A DNA stretch of 64,000 bases from Paralvinella palmiformis (GCA_025642065.1 JAODUP010000489.1:163501-227500); one strand, 5' to 3'. Counted from the stretch's first letter, positions 48,872 to 60,867 are shown. Numbers and translations are program-made. Notes: generated by a model from the sequence alone, not told the origin.

Positions 48872-49262
48872 TCACGAATAATATAAACAGGGTGATTTTA
48901 AGAACCTTAGAACCTTTTCTTCAAGTTTAATATATGATCGGACAACTTCTTCCACGGCCAGCTCGGTGAAGCCCGGAAAAAGCTCTCCGTACACAGATGC
49001 AATTTCACCAACAGGTTTAGTGTACACACAGTAAGTGTTTAGTCTTAAAGCGGATCCCTGAGACATATGAAGATGCCAAAGAAAAATTCAAATACTTCTG
49101 CAATATTGGGTGGTCGACTACGTCAAAGGTTGCTGATAAATCAAACATTAATTAACACAGTCATGGATACTTCATCAAGTGTCTCAGTAATGACACTGTG
49201 TATTTCCAAGAGGTGAACTTCCTGTTCAATACCTTATAACATAAGCAGACTGGAAAGTTTAA
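48872..49262 (-). mobile_element. LINE remnant of a second family (RT fragment)
   Basis: Minus strand: LIN...FDLSATFDVVDHPILQKY (49170-49095) is the RT motif DLSAAFDTVDH. It joins within a few codons to SQGSALRLNTYCVYTKPVGE (49062-49000), the later motif PQGSVLGP..F..YT.PVG. The segment between has been deleted. The residues YTKPVGEIA differ from the family at 16-20 kb, so this is a separate LINE lineage. Confidence 0.68.
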
Positions 49263-49558
49263 TGGACGCCATTGTGCTGCAAGTGTCTTTCTATCCGCCT
49301 CGCTATTACCCGTTGACTGCGTTTTCAGATAAAACGAAGATTAGAAATAGGACAGTACTTCTTCGAATCTTCCTTATTCGATCGGCTTATTTCAAACGCA
49401 GCCACATCGCTGCCTCTGTCATTTCCCTACTTATAGCAAGCTAGTAGATCTAAGTTCGAAGACTGGTTGTTATCTCTTTGATCTCAACTGTAGGAGCAGT
49501 ATGAAACACCCGAAACAGTTTCCCATTAAAAATAATCCTCGCATCAATGCCAATATTG
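49263..49558. other. Intergenic, nothing recognised
   Basis: A short frame at 49262-49444 lacks a domain. Confidence 0.45.
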
Positions 49559-49636
49559 CACTCACTCACTGACTCACTCACTCACTCACTGACTCACTCA
49601 CTCACTGACTCACTCACTCACTCACTCACTCACTCG
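49559..49636. repeat. (CACT)n with periodic GACT units
   Basis: CACT repeats with GACT interspersed every 12-20 bp, the same unit chemistry as the large array at 57.77 kb. Confidence 0.95.
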
Positions 49637-49956
49637 CATGCCACTGAAATCTTCAAAAAAAAATGACTCCACCAAATACACATAACTCATGAGTTTGTCA
49701 GTATACTCACTCTAGAGATGTATCATTCATCATTATAACCCAGTAGTACACGTATCATGTCACGAGGAAGACAAAGCCAGTTAACTGTATATGTTTGATA
49801 ACAGGACTCGTCATGACATCTACTGGTGTCTCGTTGCTGTTGGTACTTTCCCCGAGTGCAATTTGTAGAATTTTGCTCGCAATCAGTACAGAAAGTATGC
49901 ACACAGTCGTTGCATGAAGGTATTACACAAACATCCAGTTTTTTTAACCTTTGGAC

Positions 49957-50040
49957 TATTTTCAGCACTTACCAATGATACTTATTGAGAAGTGCCAGTA
50001 GGCAATTCTCAATGAGTATCATTAGCAAGTTCTGAAAATA
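49957..50040. repeat. Long near-perfect inverted repeat (hairpin)
   Basis: Left arm 49957-49996 and right arm 50001-50040, 40 nt each, are separated by a 4-nt loop (AGTA). By hand alignment I count five mismatches. The inner arm begins AATGATACTTATTGAGAAG on the left. Confidence 0.88.
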
Positions 50041-50144
50041 TATAATAGCGGCCACATCTGAAGCAATGTTTCAGTATATTTTCCTTTCATGTTCATAGAA
50101 CAAATAAACTGACAAATCATCATGCGTATAAATATGACATTTAT

Positions 50145-50269
50145 AATGTAATCGAGTAAGATTACGATTACGTTGCATCTGGAAATGACGATTACGATTA
50201 CGATTAACTAGAGATCATGTAATCGATTACAATCGATTACGATTACCGATTATGATTACCCCATGCCTG
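50145..50269. mobile_element. Possible hAT terminal fragment with (TAATCG) subterminal repeats
   Basis: Many GATTACGATTA / AATCGATTAC units, ending at CCCCATGCCTG. Subterminal repeats running into a CAGG...-type end read inverted are typical of some hAT elements. The other end was not found. Confidence 0.4.
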
Positions 50270-51559
50270 ATTGCTAGTCCAAGTAGAATTCGAGTGTTTG
50301 CCTAATTCATAAAAGTACTGCTCACTCTATTTGGCTCAAACTCAATGCCGCATATGAATTAACGCTACAGTATTCAGTATTTTATTAGATCTAATGTAGT
50401 TGAATTGCGTTTCAAGAAAAGTGCATCTTGAGCACTTAGAAACGAAATGGTTTCATAATCGCGAACGCCAAACAGGCATAGTCTTAGGGGCTCTTTAAGT
50501 TTCTGCACTTTTGAAGGAAATGTCAGCCACATTGAGTAATGTTTATACGCGTAGTAACCACACAAGATTATGCGTTGTTCATCCTCGAATTGCAGTATTT
50601 GTGATTTTCGTTTCAGCATGTTTCTTGTTTCAGCCATTTCGGAACCCTTTTTGTACCCAGATGGTAACATCGACTCAATATCTTTGTAACTGAATCTGAG
50701 CCGCTAACATTACCCCCCATTTGTTCTAGAATGTGCGAGTGTACCGATGTTCATCGTACCACATCAGCGACATCAACAGTTATTGAAATCAGAAATTCGA
50801 AGAAGATGGATTACATGAGACTTATCAGCTGTATCAGCGTTTTTGTTTTCAATTTAAATGTCTTCAGGTCAGAAACCGCACATTTCTGTAATTGGAAAAA
50901 TATGAAGTTGGAACACCGGATTGGTAGGAATAATAGAAACTAAATAAATATTTAACGGGCGTTCTGGTATTTGGTTCTTCATCAATTCTAGGTGACTAGC
51001 AAATCGGAAAGTAAATTTATAAGTTCAAGTTTTTGGTCTTTCTTTCCTCAGAGGTGACCTTTAAAGAACTAGGTAGACTAACAAGGGAAACACTCTAGCC
51101 GAAAAATATCGCAAAGTAAAAGCCATTCCATGAAACCCTGCAAATCTAACAATATCTGATTCAATATTAGACTGCGACATAACAACTATCTTTCAAGGAA
51201 GACTTAAGGTGACAAGAAGGTAATTTCCTTAATTTCGAATAAGATCGATTGTCGAGTTCTTCGATTATCTGTTTAAAATATGTGTCATCATTAAGCAAAT
51301 GAAAGCAATCAAAACAAACGTGAGAGGGAGGGGAATCTTTCCAGGTTTTTCCAATTAACCGCCCAGTATCTATATAGGTATTTTGAAATTTCCTTTTTTC
51401 GTTTGCTGCTTTATTATTTGTTGCATTTCTAAGAATATTTCCGACATATATATCTTATATATCAAGTCGAACGTGACAATATTTCATTTCGTTTTCGTGA
51501 CAAATTGATTATTCGCAATACACAGCACCAATCATATTATTACTATAGTAACACCCAAC
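50270..51559. other. Intergenic, nothing recognised
   Basis: A 98-codon minus-strand frame (50374-50670) is K/R-rich without a known domain and is probably chance. Confidence 0.45.
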
Positions 51560-52160
51560 CTGAGATATTGAAGCATTTTCTTTGGCTTAAAAGTGGAAGC
51601 CCAATGCGGGGGTGCGGGGGAAAGGGCACGTCACGTGCTATGCGTCCTGTTAAGCCACGATTACTCGGACGTGTGCGATCCCTTAAACGATTCCCTTTGC
51701 CCAAATGCCGAGCCTCAAACGGAAACATCACTGGCTAAACGTCGAGCCGAAAAGGTCAATGACGGAGTGCCACGCCCAAGGGCTTCCCGTGATAAATTCC
51801 CGTCGCCGTCGACGTCGACGTTGTCGTCAGCGGAGGTTCCCTCGCCCAGGATCGGGATCGTTCCCCGGACATCGGCTAGGCCTGTTGGGAGACGTATATA
51901 ACGAAGGATACACACGATAGGTGGCGACCTAGTGGCCATCTTACCATACGGGTGATGCTGTTGCTGGTGCGGTGTTGGCTGTGGTGCTGGCGGGCGGTGC
52001 TGTTTTTATTGTTGTGTGGTTTGCCGCTCGCTCGGTGGCTCGGCTCGCGGTTTGTTTCATCGGCGAGGCAGATGAGTCGTTTCCGCCCGGTTACTGGCAG
52101 ATTGTCCGATCGTTCGTAGAGAAATGATGGCATCCGGACAACGGTGCACCGGAGTCTTTG
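51560..52160. other. CpG-rich block, function unknown
   Basis: Dense CpG and C-G runs with chance open frames on both strands (for example 51593-51901 plus and 51876-52133 minus). It includes a tract of alternating CGTCGACGTCGACG-type palindromes at 51801-51822. Confidence 0.4.
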
Positions 52161-53376
52161 TCAACGTTAGCCACGACGTGTAGCTAGCAAGATACTCCTG
52201 CTACTGCTCTTGTTGTTGCTCCTGTTGTTTGTGATGGTGGTGCTGCTACAAACGGTGAATAGATCAAAGACTCGGGATTTTGGCAGTTGAACGTATCCCA
52301 TCGGCAGGTTTACGGGGACACTTCCTTTGTAGAGAGTAATTAAATGGCATCCATACAATAGGCAACTCAACCAGGATTTCGATTGGACTACGGATATCGC
52401 GGTGCCAGGTAAGACAAGGACAAGGTTCCGTTAACTTATTGAATAACATCCGAAGTACAAATTTTTATGAAGTTTATGTTAGGGTGTTGAATCTGTGAAC
52501 ACAGCCAACGTCATTGATGGTGGTAAAATTTACAAGAATGTATGGATGCGTTCCATATATTAAATGCACCTGCTGGATCAACCAAACCCCTCGTCTCTCT
52601 CTCTCCCTCTCCCCTCTCCCTGTATGTGTATCTGTGTGTGTGTTTGTATGTTTGTGTATTTGTGTTTATTTATCTGTCTGTTTGTTTTCTCTGTCTGTAT
52701 TTGGGTATTCCCCTAACTCATAACCTCTATGTATCACCTTACCTCTTATGTATATATGTATGCATGTGTTTATATATCTATATGTATGTACGCAAGCATG
52801 TATGTATGTGTGTGTGTATTTCTCTTTCTCACACACACAAATACACACACACCCGCGCGGTGGCATTGGACACAGCTCGCGCGGTTGGTGGGTTTTATAT
52901 AACAACTTGGTTGTATGTGGGAATATAATTATCTTTCCTAGGTCCAGTTATGTCCAGTTTGTACTATGAGATTCAAGATTAGCTCTAATCTGCTTGTCAT
53001 AAATAACATATAAGAACTACAATAGCAGACGTTAGGTCAGGTTTGAAAATGATAGCATAGTTCAAACAGTACGGAAGCTATGACGAGCTATTACGGTCTG
53101 CTTCAGCGCAGATGTCAGTCTTTTAATAGCAATTAAGATAAACAGTTTTAATAGTAGTCGCTTCATGACGCCTGCCCGTTGTAAATACTAATCTTTGAAG
53201 ACAGTGACAATTGGGTTATATGGTTTATATAGTATTGCTTTGAAGAAAGATAAAGCAATTAAAAATAGCTATAAATAGGGCTGCTTAGATAATTCTGCCG
53301 TGATCTGACTTGGGTGTTCTACTCCCAAACTCCACGGCTGTAGGTGATTCGCTTTTTGTTTTTGCTTGGCGGCTTA
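52161..53376. other. Intergenic with low-complexity patches
   Basis: CT-rich at 52592-52622, TGTGT/GTAT-rich at 52625-52820, and CA at 52829-52852. No gene recognised. Confidence 0.5.
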
Positions 53377-53518
53377 GGGACTGGTGAGACATTATACATG
53401 TCTCAGCAAGAAAAGTCGCCACTCTGGATTCAGTCCCCTGAAGAAACGTCCAGAGTTTGAATTCACGGTTCGAGATTATCTGTGCCTGTGCCTTATTATA
53501 CACAGCTAAAACACACAC
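53377..53518. repeat. Dispersed repeat C, copy 2
   Basis: Nearly identical to 23694-23835, with only a few differences by eye. Unlike copy 1, the CA tail is short here and is followed by CT-rich sequence and then a TA/TG microsatellite. Confidence 0.85.
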
Positions 53519-53549
53519 TTTCTCACTCTCACTGTCTCTCTGTCCATGT

Positions 53550-53553
<4 letters not shown>

Positions 53554-53619
<66 letters not shown>
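53554..53619. repeat. Compound (TA)n(TG)n microsatellite
   Basis: 23 TA units followed by 10 TG units. Confidence 0.95.
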
Positions 53620-54084
53620 TTGTCCGCCCTTCTTCATGTTAGCCTCTAATGAGATATGGTGGAGATAGAAAACAGAATCATTATTATAATCTAGCCTGTG
53701 TTGACTATGATGTAGTCACAGTAAAATACTACAAGATGCATTGAGCATCCAGTATTCGCCTGGTTGTAACCAATAGCCGCCTACCGTGAGCATGATACCT
53801 ATAATCTAACTTGCCACAATATGGACCCCGTAGTGAGCTGTATAAATGTGACAAACATCTAATTAGCAGTCAGGCGAACGGCGTTAGTTGTGGGGATTCC
53901 TATGACGCCATAATGGTGGTCTCGGTATAGACCATCATTAACGTAGTAATAACAGGACTACATAGAACATCATTAATATATACCGTTGTCTATCTGGCTG
54001 CCTGTTTGTTTTTCTGTCAGATTGTGCATACTATAGATTTGTCACGCTATCCCTTCCTCTGTCCTATATTAACCGTACGCACGT
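53620..54084. other. Intergenic, nothing recognised
   Basis: No gene or element seen. Confidence 0.45.
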
Positions 54085-54248
54085 TTGTTTGTGTATGTTT
54101 GTATGTATGTATGTATGTATGTATGTGTGTGTGTGTGTGTATATATATGTATGTGTGTGTGTGCATTTGTTTGTTTGTTTGAGTACCTATCTGTCTACCT
54201 GTCGGACATCATGTTTGCCTTTTGCCTACAACTTCCGCATTATTCATG

Positions 54249-54332
<84 letters not shown>

Positions 54333-54340
54333 GTATGCAT
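54085..54340. repeat. GTAT/TG and TA microsatellite cluster
   Basis: GTAT units at 54095-54127, TG at 54125-54140, (TA)n at 54249-54320 with one AAAT break, then GTAT units to 54337. Confidence 0.92.
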
Positions 54341-55534
54341 GTCTTGACTGTCAGTCTGTCTTGTCAACGTGTTCTTCTTTCTGCATTTACACTCTCATAT
54401 GTAATTGCTATTATTGTTGTCTAGATATAATGAGGAATATTGTTAGTTTCAATCGCTTTTAGTTGTTGCTATAGGTTTGGTAGTTATGCTATACGACTAT
54501 AATACTAAATGTCACATTATGTACATAGATAGTATACTTTATTACTCGGTAACAAACTATCACGTGTGACATCGTAACGGTATTGCTGTAAGACAAGTTC
54601 AACGCTTCAGAATATCGAATTGAAAACCTTTAAAACATTTGGGCAACATTATAGAAAGAGCGAACTGGAGTAACTAGTGCAACATTGGCGTGAACACCAA
54701 AGGCAACTCTCTCATCTACTCAATGTCAGAAAACAAAAGTTTCCACTTCACTGCTTGACACTCACGCAGACACTAAACATCCGGGATACAGACTGAACTG
54801 AATTATGAATATTTACTCAACTCGATACTATCCAGATAGTCTCACAGAGGTTGTTAGGCTTTAGAGGGCCTGACGGAGGGATGTGGTATACTCAACGACG
54901 GCTGTAACTCATCGTGCAGCTGTTCCGGGGCTAGTTATCTGTAAACAAACTGCCCATGGGATGTTTTATCGGCAGTCTACGAGTGTATTTCTACCTAACT
55001 AGATTTGACACTGGCCCTAGGGGGCACACGCTGTTCGGATGATTTGATTTAAATACTCTGATTGCTGGGTGCTGACTGGAGAATAGGCTTCCGGTCAGGG
55101 CGAACGTTTTGAGCTTAAATTGAAGAAACACAGCTCAGGTCTTACTGCGCATATTATTCTTAAACACGCCTGGCCTAGACAATTTGAGTTAAGAATGATT
55201 TCATCAAAGCTTAACTAGATGTATATACTGTCCTATCTATGCTAGATAGTTATCATATCAATTATTTATGATATAGTTAGTACCTGATATAAAAGCGAAA
55301 TGATATGCAGTCTATTTTAACCGAGAACTGTTTTGCTATTACAAATTAGATATTATCCAGGTGGCACCACCGGAATGACTGCGTATAGTGTGCTTTATAT
55401 GCAGTAGACATAAGATATGAACCATGAAATAGAAATTAAGGTAAAGTCTAGGATTAATAATTTTGACAAATCTTTACCAATAAAGGTATACACTACAATA
55501 AGAATGAGTATGATGATCATAACAAGAATAATAA
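54341..55534. other. Intergenic, nothing recognised
   Basis: No gene or element seen. Confidence 0.45.
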
Positions 55535-55620
55535 CAGCAGCAGCAACAACAACAACAACAACACTAACAACAACAACACCGACAACAACACCGGCAACAA
55601 CACCGACAACAACAACAAAC
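55535..55620. repeat. (AAC)n trinucleotide tract
   Basis: AAC units with CCG/CACCGA interruptions. Confidence 0.93.
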
Positions 55621-56249
55621 AGTACTAATAATAATAATAATAGTAAAAATATTCTAGTAGATTTTAAGTACATTTAGAATTGATACCATATTGGGGAAAG
55701 AAAAAAAAGTGCAGTAATATCTTTTCCTCAGAGTGTAGCTTCTCTATCCACATCAGACTAAAATAATGAAATTGTCAGCTATAATATATATATATTTATA
55801 TATATATATTTATATCACTGGTTCATCAAACATTGACGCAAGATGGCAGTACGATCGCTGACGGGACCATTTAAAACACAGGCCGCGCTGGGACTTCTGC
55901 AATAACGAAGTATACCAACCGACCCTGCGGCTTCAACCGTCGTTACCTATAGCAAATTGCAGTAATGGAATTACTAACTTATGTATACCGTGCCAGCTGC
56001 AATCCTTATCATAAGCTGGTCGAAAATATGAAATATGTGTTTGTGCGACTGAAATAAGTATCTAGGAAGGAGTTTTTGTTGGTTTGTGCGAATTTGCTAA
56101 AAGAGATGAGTGTACATAGAACATGGTAGCTCAGTTAATTTCATTTTCCGATATCAGTTAGTGAACCTCTCGGGTGACTGGTTTGCCAAGGAGACTAGAT
56201 TATAAGACAGTTAATCAAGGGTACGGATTTCGTGACGTGCCGATCAGGC
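55621..56249. other. Intergenic, nothing recognised
   Basis: TA-rich patch at 55785-55815. Otherwise no recognised content. Confidence 0.45.
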
Positions 56250-56352
56250 CAGGTTAGACGTCCAAGCAGCATTTGGATGAGGCGGGGCTTATTCGTAATG
56301 CGGTCAGTCGAAATTCCAGTTAATCGAGCGCCGGATAAATGATGTTCGACTG
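56250..56352 (-). mobile_element. Possible pogo-type terminal fragment
   Basis: The minus strand begins at 56352 with CAGTCGAACATCATTTATCC, preceded by TA (56353-56354). This is the style of pogo/Tigger ends (CAGTCGA..., ...ATCCGG). A candidate partner end near 56209 (CAGTTAATC) is unconvincing. Confidence 0.4.
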
Positions 56353-56899
56353 TACTAAATATGTTATGCAAACGAGTTTGTGTGCTATTCGATTATATTC
56401 GCGACGTGCAGACATTAGGTGCGCACGCTCCGACTTACGAACGAACCATCAGTTTTCCCACAAGCAAGGAAATAGGGTTAGCATTTAGCTGATAAGCGGG
56501 AACAAGTCTGTTGGGAAGACGGAAGGCAAAGACATGACAGCCATTACATTTTTCTTTTTTCTTTGCTATCTATGAGCAGCAGATAGACCACATTCTAATA
56601 GTAACCATGGATAGGAAGTATAATTTTGACGCGTGTATTTGTGAGTTTGTGTTTATAGGCTTCTGGACATATATATTCATGTGTATCTGCGTGAGTGTGT
56701 GCGTGGGTGTGCGTGCGTCCGTGCTCGTGCTGGGGATCATCTCTAGATCAATATTGGTTAGCGTTATTGTTAACGGTACACGGAAAATGATTCGTAACAT
56801 ATAAAACTAACAGTCTTTAATTAACCAGATATCTCAATTGGTTACAAATATACCCATCTTTTTGTGCACATCAATGGGTATGCGAACTGATGTTATACA
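56353..56899. other. Intergenic, nothing recognised
   Basis: Short chance frames with TG-rich stretches at 56690-56715. Confidence 0.45.
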
Positions 56900-57470
56900 C
56901 TCGACTTTATGCGAGATCTGATCGGGTTTCTAGCGATCAATGACACATTAGGCGACCGGATTGGGCACTGTCTCGCTACGACGCCGATGGCACGAAACGA
57001 CGATGGACGAAGGCTACCGACTGGAGTCAAATGAATCTATTTTTCTGAGTAATCGCAGTAACGGGGGTCGAAAGCGGACGAGCCGGTCTACCCGCACCGA
57101 CGTTAATAATTGAAGACGTCCGATGTTTACGGACGATATTTACTCTCCGAAACGCCCCTGATTGTCAAACCGTTTCCGATCGGATCGCGTAATTTGTCAA
57201 CACAGTTTCGCAAATTGCGACTTCAGTGGCCTCGTTCAGAGTAACGGGTATTCGGCCATCCGTAATAGCGACATCATTAAAGTGGTATCAGATGCGCCGT
57301 CGAGAGGATCGTATCGAGGAAGAACGCTCCGGGCATTATATTTTCCTTAGGGTCATACGGCTTCGTTACAGCTGCCCGAAGAAGGGCACGTGATATAAAT
57401 AGAACGCCGCGGCCGTCTTTCGGCGATAACGTCCGTCGGTTGCAGGCGATAAACATCCCATTTTGTAGGC
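56900..57470. other. CpG-rich block with TATA-like site
   Basis: High CpG density throughout. CACGTG and TATAAATA lie next to each other near its right end. It may be a promoter region of an unrecognised plus-strand transcript. Confidence 0.4.
57387..57401 (+). promoter_or_regulatory. E-box plus TATA box, candidate core promoter
   Basis: CACGTG at 57387-57392 and TATAAATA at 57394-57401, followed by GC-rich DNA where a start site would fall (about 57425-57432). The first long frame downstream starts with ATG at 57510 and reaches a donor-like CAG/GTGCAAG near 57608. No product can be named. Confidence 0.28.
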
Positions 57471-57765
57471 ATACATTAAATATGGCCGTGCATTGTTTCT
57501 TTTCCGGGAATGGATAAACATTGTGCGCGAGGCGTCAATTTTCCTAGGGAATTGATACTTGATGGCTTAGGAAGCGAGTACAGGCGATCTTGGAAAGACG
57601 ATGTCAGGTGCAAGACGTCCAGAACCTGTCGGTATGGTTTGTTCTTAATAGAATATCTATGCTTGACTACTACTTCATTACAGACATCAATATCGGGGTT
57701 CGAATTCCAGAATTGTCGGTCCCTATGATTATGGAACGTTTCTTTCAATCATATCACTGTGTTAG

Positions 57766-58832
57766 TCTGACTGACTGACTGACTGACTGACTGACTGACT
57801 GACTGACTGACTGACTGACTGACTGACTGACTGACTGACTGACTGACTGACTGACTGACTGACTGACTGACTGACTGACTGACTGACTGACTGACTGACT
57901 GACTGACTGACTGACTGACTGACTGACTGACTGACTGACTGACTGACTGACTGACTGACTGACTGACTGACTGACTGACTGACTGACTGACTGACTGACT
58001 GACTGACTGACTGACTGACTGACTGACTGACTGACTGACTGACTGACTGACTGACTGACTGACTGACTGACTGACTGACTGACTGACTGACTGACTGACG
58101 ACTGACGACTGACTGACTGACTGACTGACCGACTGACTGACTGACGACTGACTGACCGACTGACGACTGACTGACTGACGACCGACTGACTGACTGACCG
58201 ACTGACTGACGACACTGACTGACCTGACTGACTGACTGACTGACTGACTGACTGACTGACTGACTGACTGACTGACTGACTGACTGACTGACTGACTGAC
58301 TGACTGACGACTGCCCTGACCTGACTGACTGACTGACTGACTGACTGACTGACTGACTGACTGACTGACTGACTGACTGACTGACTGACTGACTGACTGA
58401 CTGACTGACTGACGACTGACCGACTGACTGACCTGACTGACTGACTGACGACGACTGACTGACTGACTGACGACTGACTCGACTGACCGACTGACTGACC
58501 TGACGACTGACTGACTGACTGCTGACTGACTGACGACTGACTGACCGACTGACTGACTGACTGACTGACTGACTGACTGACTGACCTGACTGACTGACTG
58601 ACTGACTGACTGACTGACTGACGACGACTGACCTGACTGACGACCGACTGACTGACTGACTGACTGACTGACTGACTGACTGACTGACTGACTGACTGAC
58701 TGACTGACTGACTGACTGACTGACTGACTGACTGACTGACTGACTGACTGACTGACTGACTGACTGACTGACTGACTGACTGACTGACTGACTGACTGAC
58801 TGACTGACTGACTGACTGACTCACTGACTGAC
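57766..58832. repeat. (GACT)n satellite array of more than 1 kb
   Basis: Perfect GACT/CTGA repeats run from 57766 to about 58098 and from about 58640 to 58832. The middle is peppered with single-base losses and gains (GACGACTG, GACCGACT, CCTGACC). All three minus-strand frames stay open over long stretches (S-V-S-Q repeats) because a 4-base unit without stops repeats every 12 bases. This is not a gene. Confidence 0.97.
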
Positions 58833-58931
58833 TCACTCACTCACTCACTCACTCACTCACTCACTCACTCACTCACTCACTCACTACTCACTCACTCACT
58901 CACTCACTCACTCACTCACTCACTCACTCAC
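58832..58931. repeat. (CACT)n array abutting the GACT array
   Basis: The unit switches from GACT to CACT between 58820 and 58835, and the array ends at 58931. More degenerate CACT runs follow at 59030-59095. Confidence 0.95.
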
Positions 58932-59822
58932 CTATACTCTCACCCATGCTCTCACTCATCCATACACATACTCACTCATTCATTTATTTATTAACTCACT
59001 CAACGACTCATTCACCTACAAACCCATTAACTCACTCACTGACTCACTCGTTCACTCACTCACTCATTCACTCACTCACTCATTCACTCACTCCCTAATA
59101 TCACATGTTTTATTGACACTGTTTTCTGAACTCAAGATAGAGCCAACATGCGATTTTATATTGATTTAAACCGTTTATTCAAGATGTAACAATGAATGGC
59201 GAATATCGGGACCAATATTTGCCTATTTCCAAATTACATGTCGCTATTCTGCTGTATTTATTCAAAGCAAATATGTGTCCAAGTTATCAGAACGGGCTGA
59301 TCATCCACATAATACACCTAAACCAGGATAGGCAATTGTAGAATAATGCTACAGCACAATATTTTAATTACTATTGTTTCTTTCGGTTTAAATTAGTGCT
59401 TAATTTTAGCGATTTATGCGCTATAAGCTAGATTATGCACATCTATTCAAGATCATTCTTTCGGTGACATTATTTTTTAAATTACGACTAATTCGGTGTT
59501 TTTAATCTAATCACGGTTCTGTTGTTTCAGCAATAAACAAACGCTGACGGGTGGCGAGTTCTGACAAAACGTTTTATCTCGGTTCCTTTGGCCTTCTAAT
59601 GTCTAATGCCTTGCAAGAAAGGCAGTAGTTGTTTGTCAGATATCCATTAATAATTATCTACTTCTTTGAACAATCATGTTAAATTTATGACGAAAAGATC
59701 AACGGTATTGAGGGATTCCCTTAGAGTGTCGCTGTTTTTCATTAATGGAAAATGGTCTGCTGCTCGGCGCTTCATTCCCAATGCAAACAAGAGCTGCTCA
59801 GTAGAAAACAGAGGGAATATAA
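58932..59822. other. Intergenic; degenerate CACT then unremarkable AT-rich DNA
   Basis: No gene seen. Confidence 0.5.
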
Positions 59823-59952
59823 TCATCACGTGACCGGAGCATCCTCGTGAAAGGCCGGTCGCCAATCAGTGGAGTATTAATCGACGCACTGGACAAATGG
59901 CTCGGAAAAACCTTCATCAACTACGTGGCGACGATCATCGGTTCTTCTGCTA
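59823..59952 (+). other. Exon-like open stretch with a consensus splice donor (unassigned)
   Basis: An open frame from 59823 ends at GCAGAAGACAG/GTGAGT (donor after about 59969), giving VLIDALDKWLGKTFINYVAT and IIGSSANYRRRQ. Composition is more balanced than the surroundings. No ATG starts it, the upstream acceptor is poor, and I do not recognise the peptide. Confidence 0.22.
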
Positions 59953-59969
59953 ACTACCGCAGAAGACAG

Positions 59970-60785
59970 GTGAGTCTAAAATCACCAATATGTCAAGTCG
60001 TGACGATTCAGTATCTGTTGAGTAATCAGCTTTAGGAACTTTATTTATCACTCAGCCTCGATCAACAAAGCGTTCATAAAAGTTATGGAAATTCGAATTC
60101 GTTTTGTTTTCGCTCAATAACGATGCCCCCCCCCCTCACTCAAATGCAATGTTTTCCCCCGACCGCAGTTGTTGTAATTTCACAACGATAGGGAAACTTC
60201 CATAACCAGCAAAGAGGTAATAAATCCCCCGGCGGAACGCTTCCCCGATGAGGATCTCGTAGATGTTACAATCCAGAAAACGAACCAGCTCTCGGTTATA
60301 ACACGTGGCTGGCGATAATGGTCTGGATCCGCGATCGCTGTAAAACGTGTGTAATTGAACGCGAAATGGAAAACATCGCGACGAAACCTGCTCGTCGACG
60401 ACTAGGACAGGGAACATAATCAGAAAATGGCATTATCCACAGATATCAGCCAACTAGAACCATTCCATAATTTCTTGTTCGATTCGTGGCAGCCCGTATG
60501 CCATCAGAAGCTGAAGGCATCTGGACCCGAGCGAGCCACAGACAGAGATGTATTGCCAACTCAGAGCTAAATATTATACAATACGTTCACTGGAGCTGAC
60601 ATTTTCTGAGGAAAGGACGTCGCCAATATGTTGTGTTTAGACTGAACGGTATATGGTAGAGTTGTAGGAGAGACAGAGAGGAATATAGGGCGTATACTGT
60701 GTTGGGTTATAAACAAGATGACGCTCTGTGAGTACATGTATTGTAATTGTTTAATATATTTTATTGAGAAGGGACTATAATTTTT

Positions 60786-60789
<4 letters not shown>
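59970..60789. other. CpG-retaining stretch with an unassigned minus-strand frame
   Basis: The minus-strand frame 60136-60417 (93 codons, starting ATG) has a varied composition (for example CYNRELVRFLDCNIYEILIG) but no known domain. Otherwise nothing is recognised. Confidence 0.3.

Positions 60790-60867
<78 letters not shown>
60790..60867. repeat. (TA)39 microsatellite
   Basis: Perfect TA tract of 78 bp, the longest in the window. Confidence 0.97.

Noticed and set aside
51593..51939. Overlapping frames of about 70-100 codons in CpG-rich DNA
   Set aside because: Stop codons are rare in GC-rich sequence and frames are open on both strands. No domain or splice structure.
57749..58840. Minus-strand open frames of about 360 codons (S-V-S-Q polymers)
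   Set aside because: They exist only because the stop-free 4-base unit repeats every 12 bases. All three frames are equally open, so this is not coding evidence.
57766..58931. CRISPR-like or other spaced direct-repeat system
   Set aside because: Units are contiguous 4-mers without spacers, and the window is eukaryotic. No CRISPR array is present anywhere.
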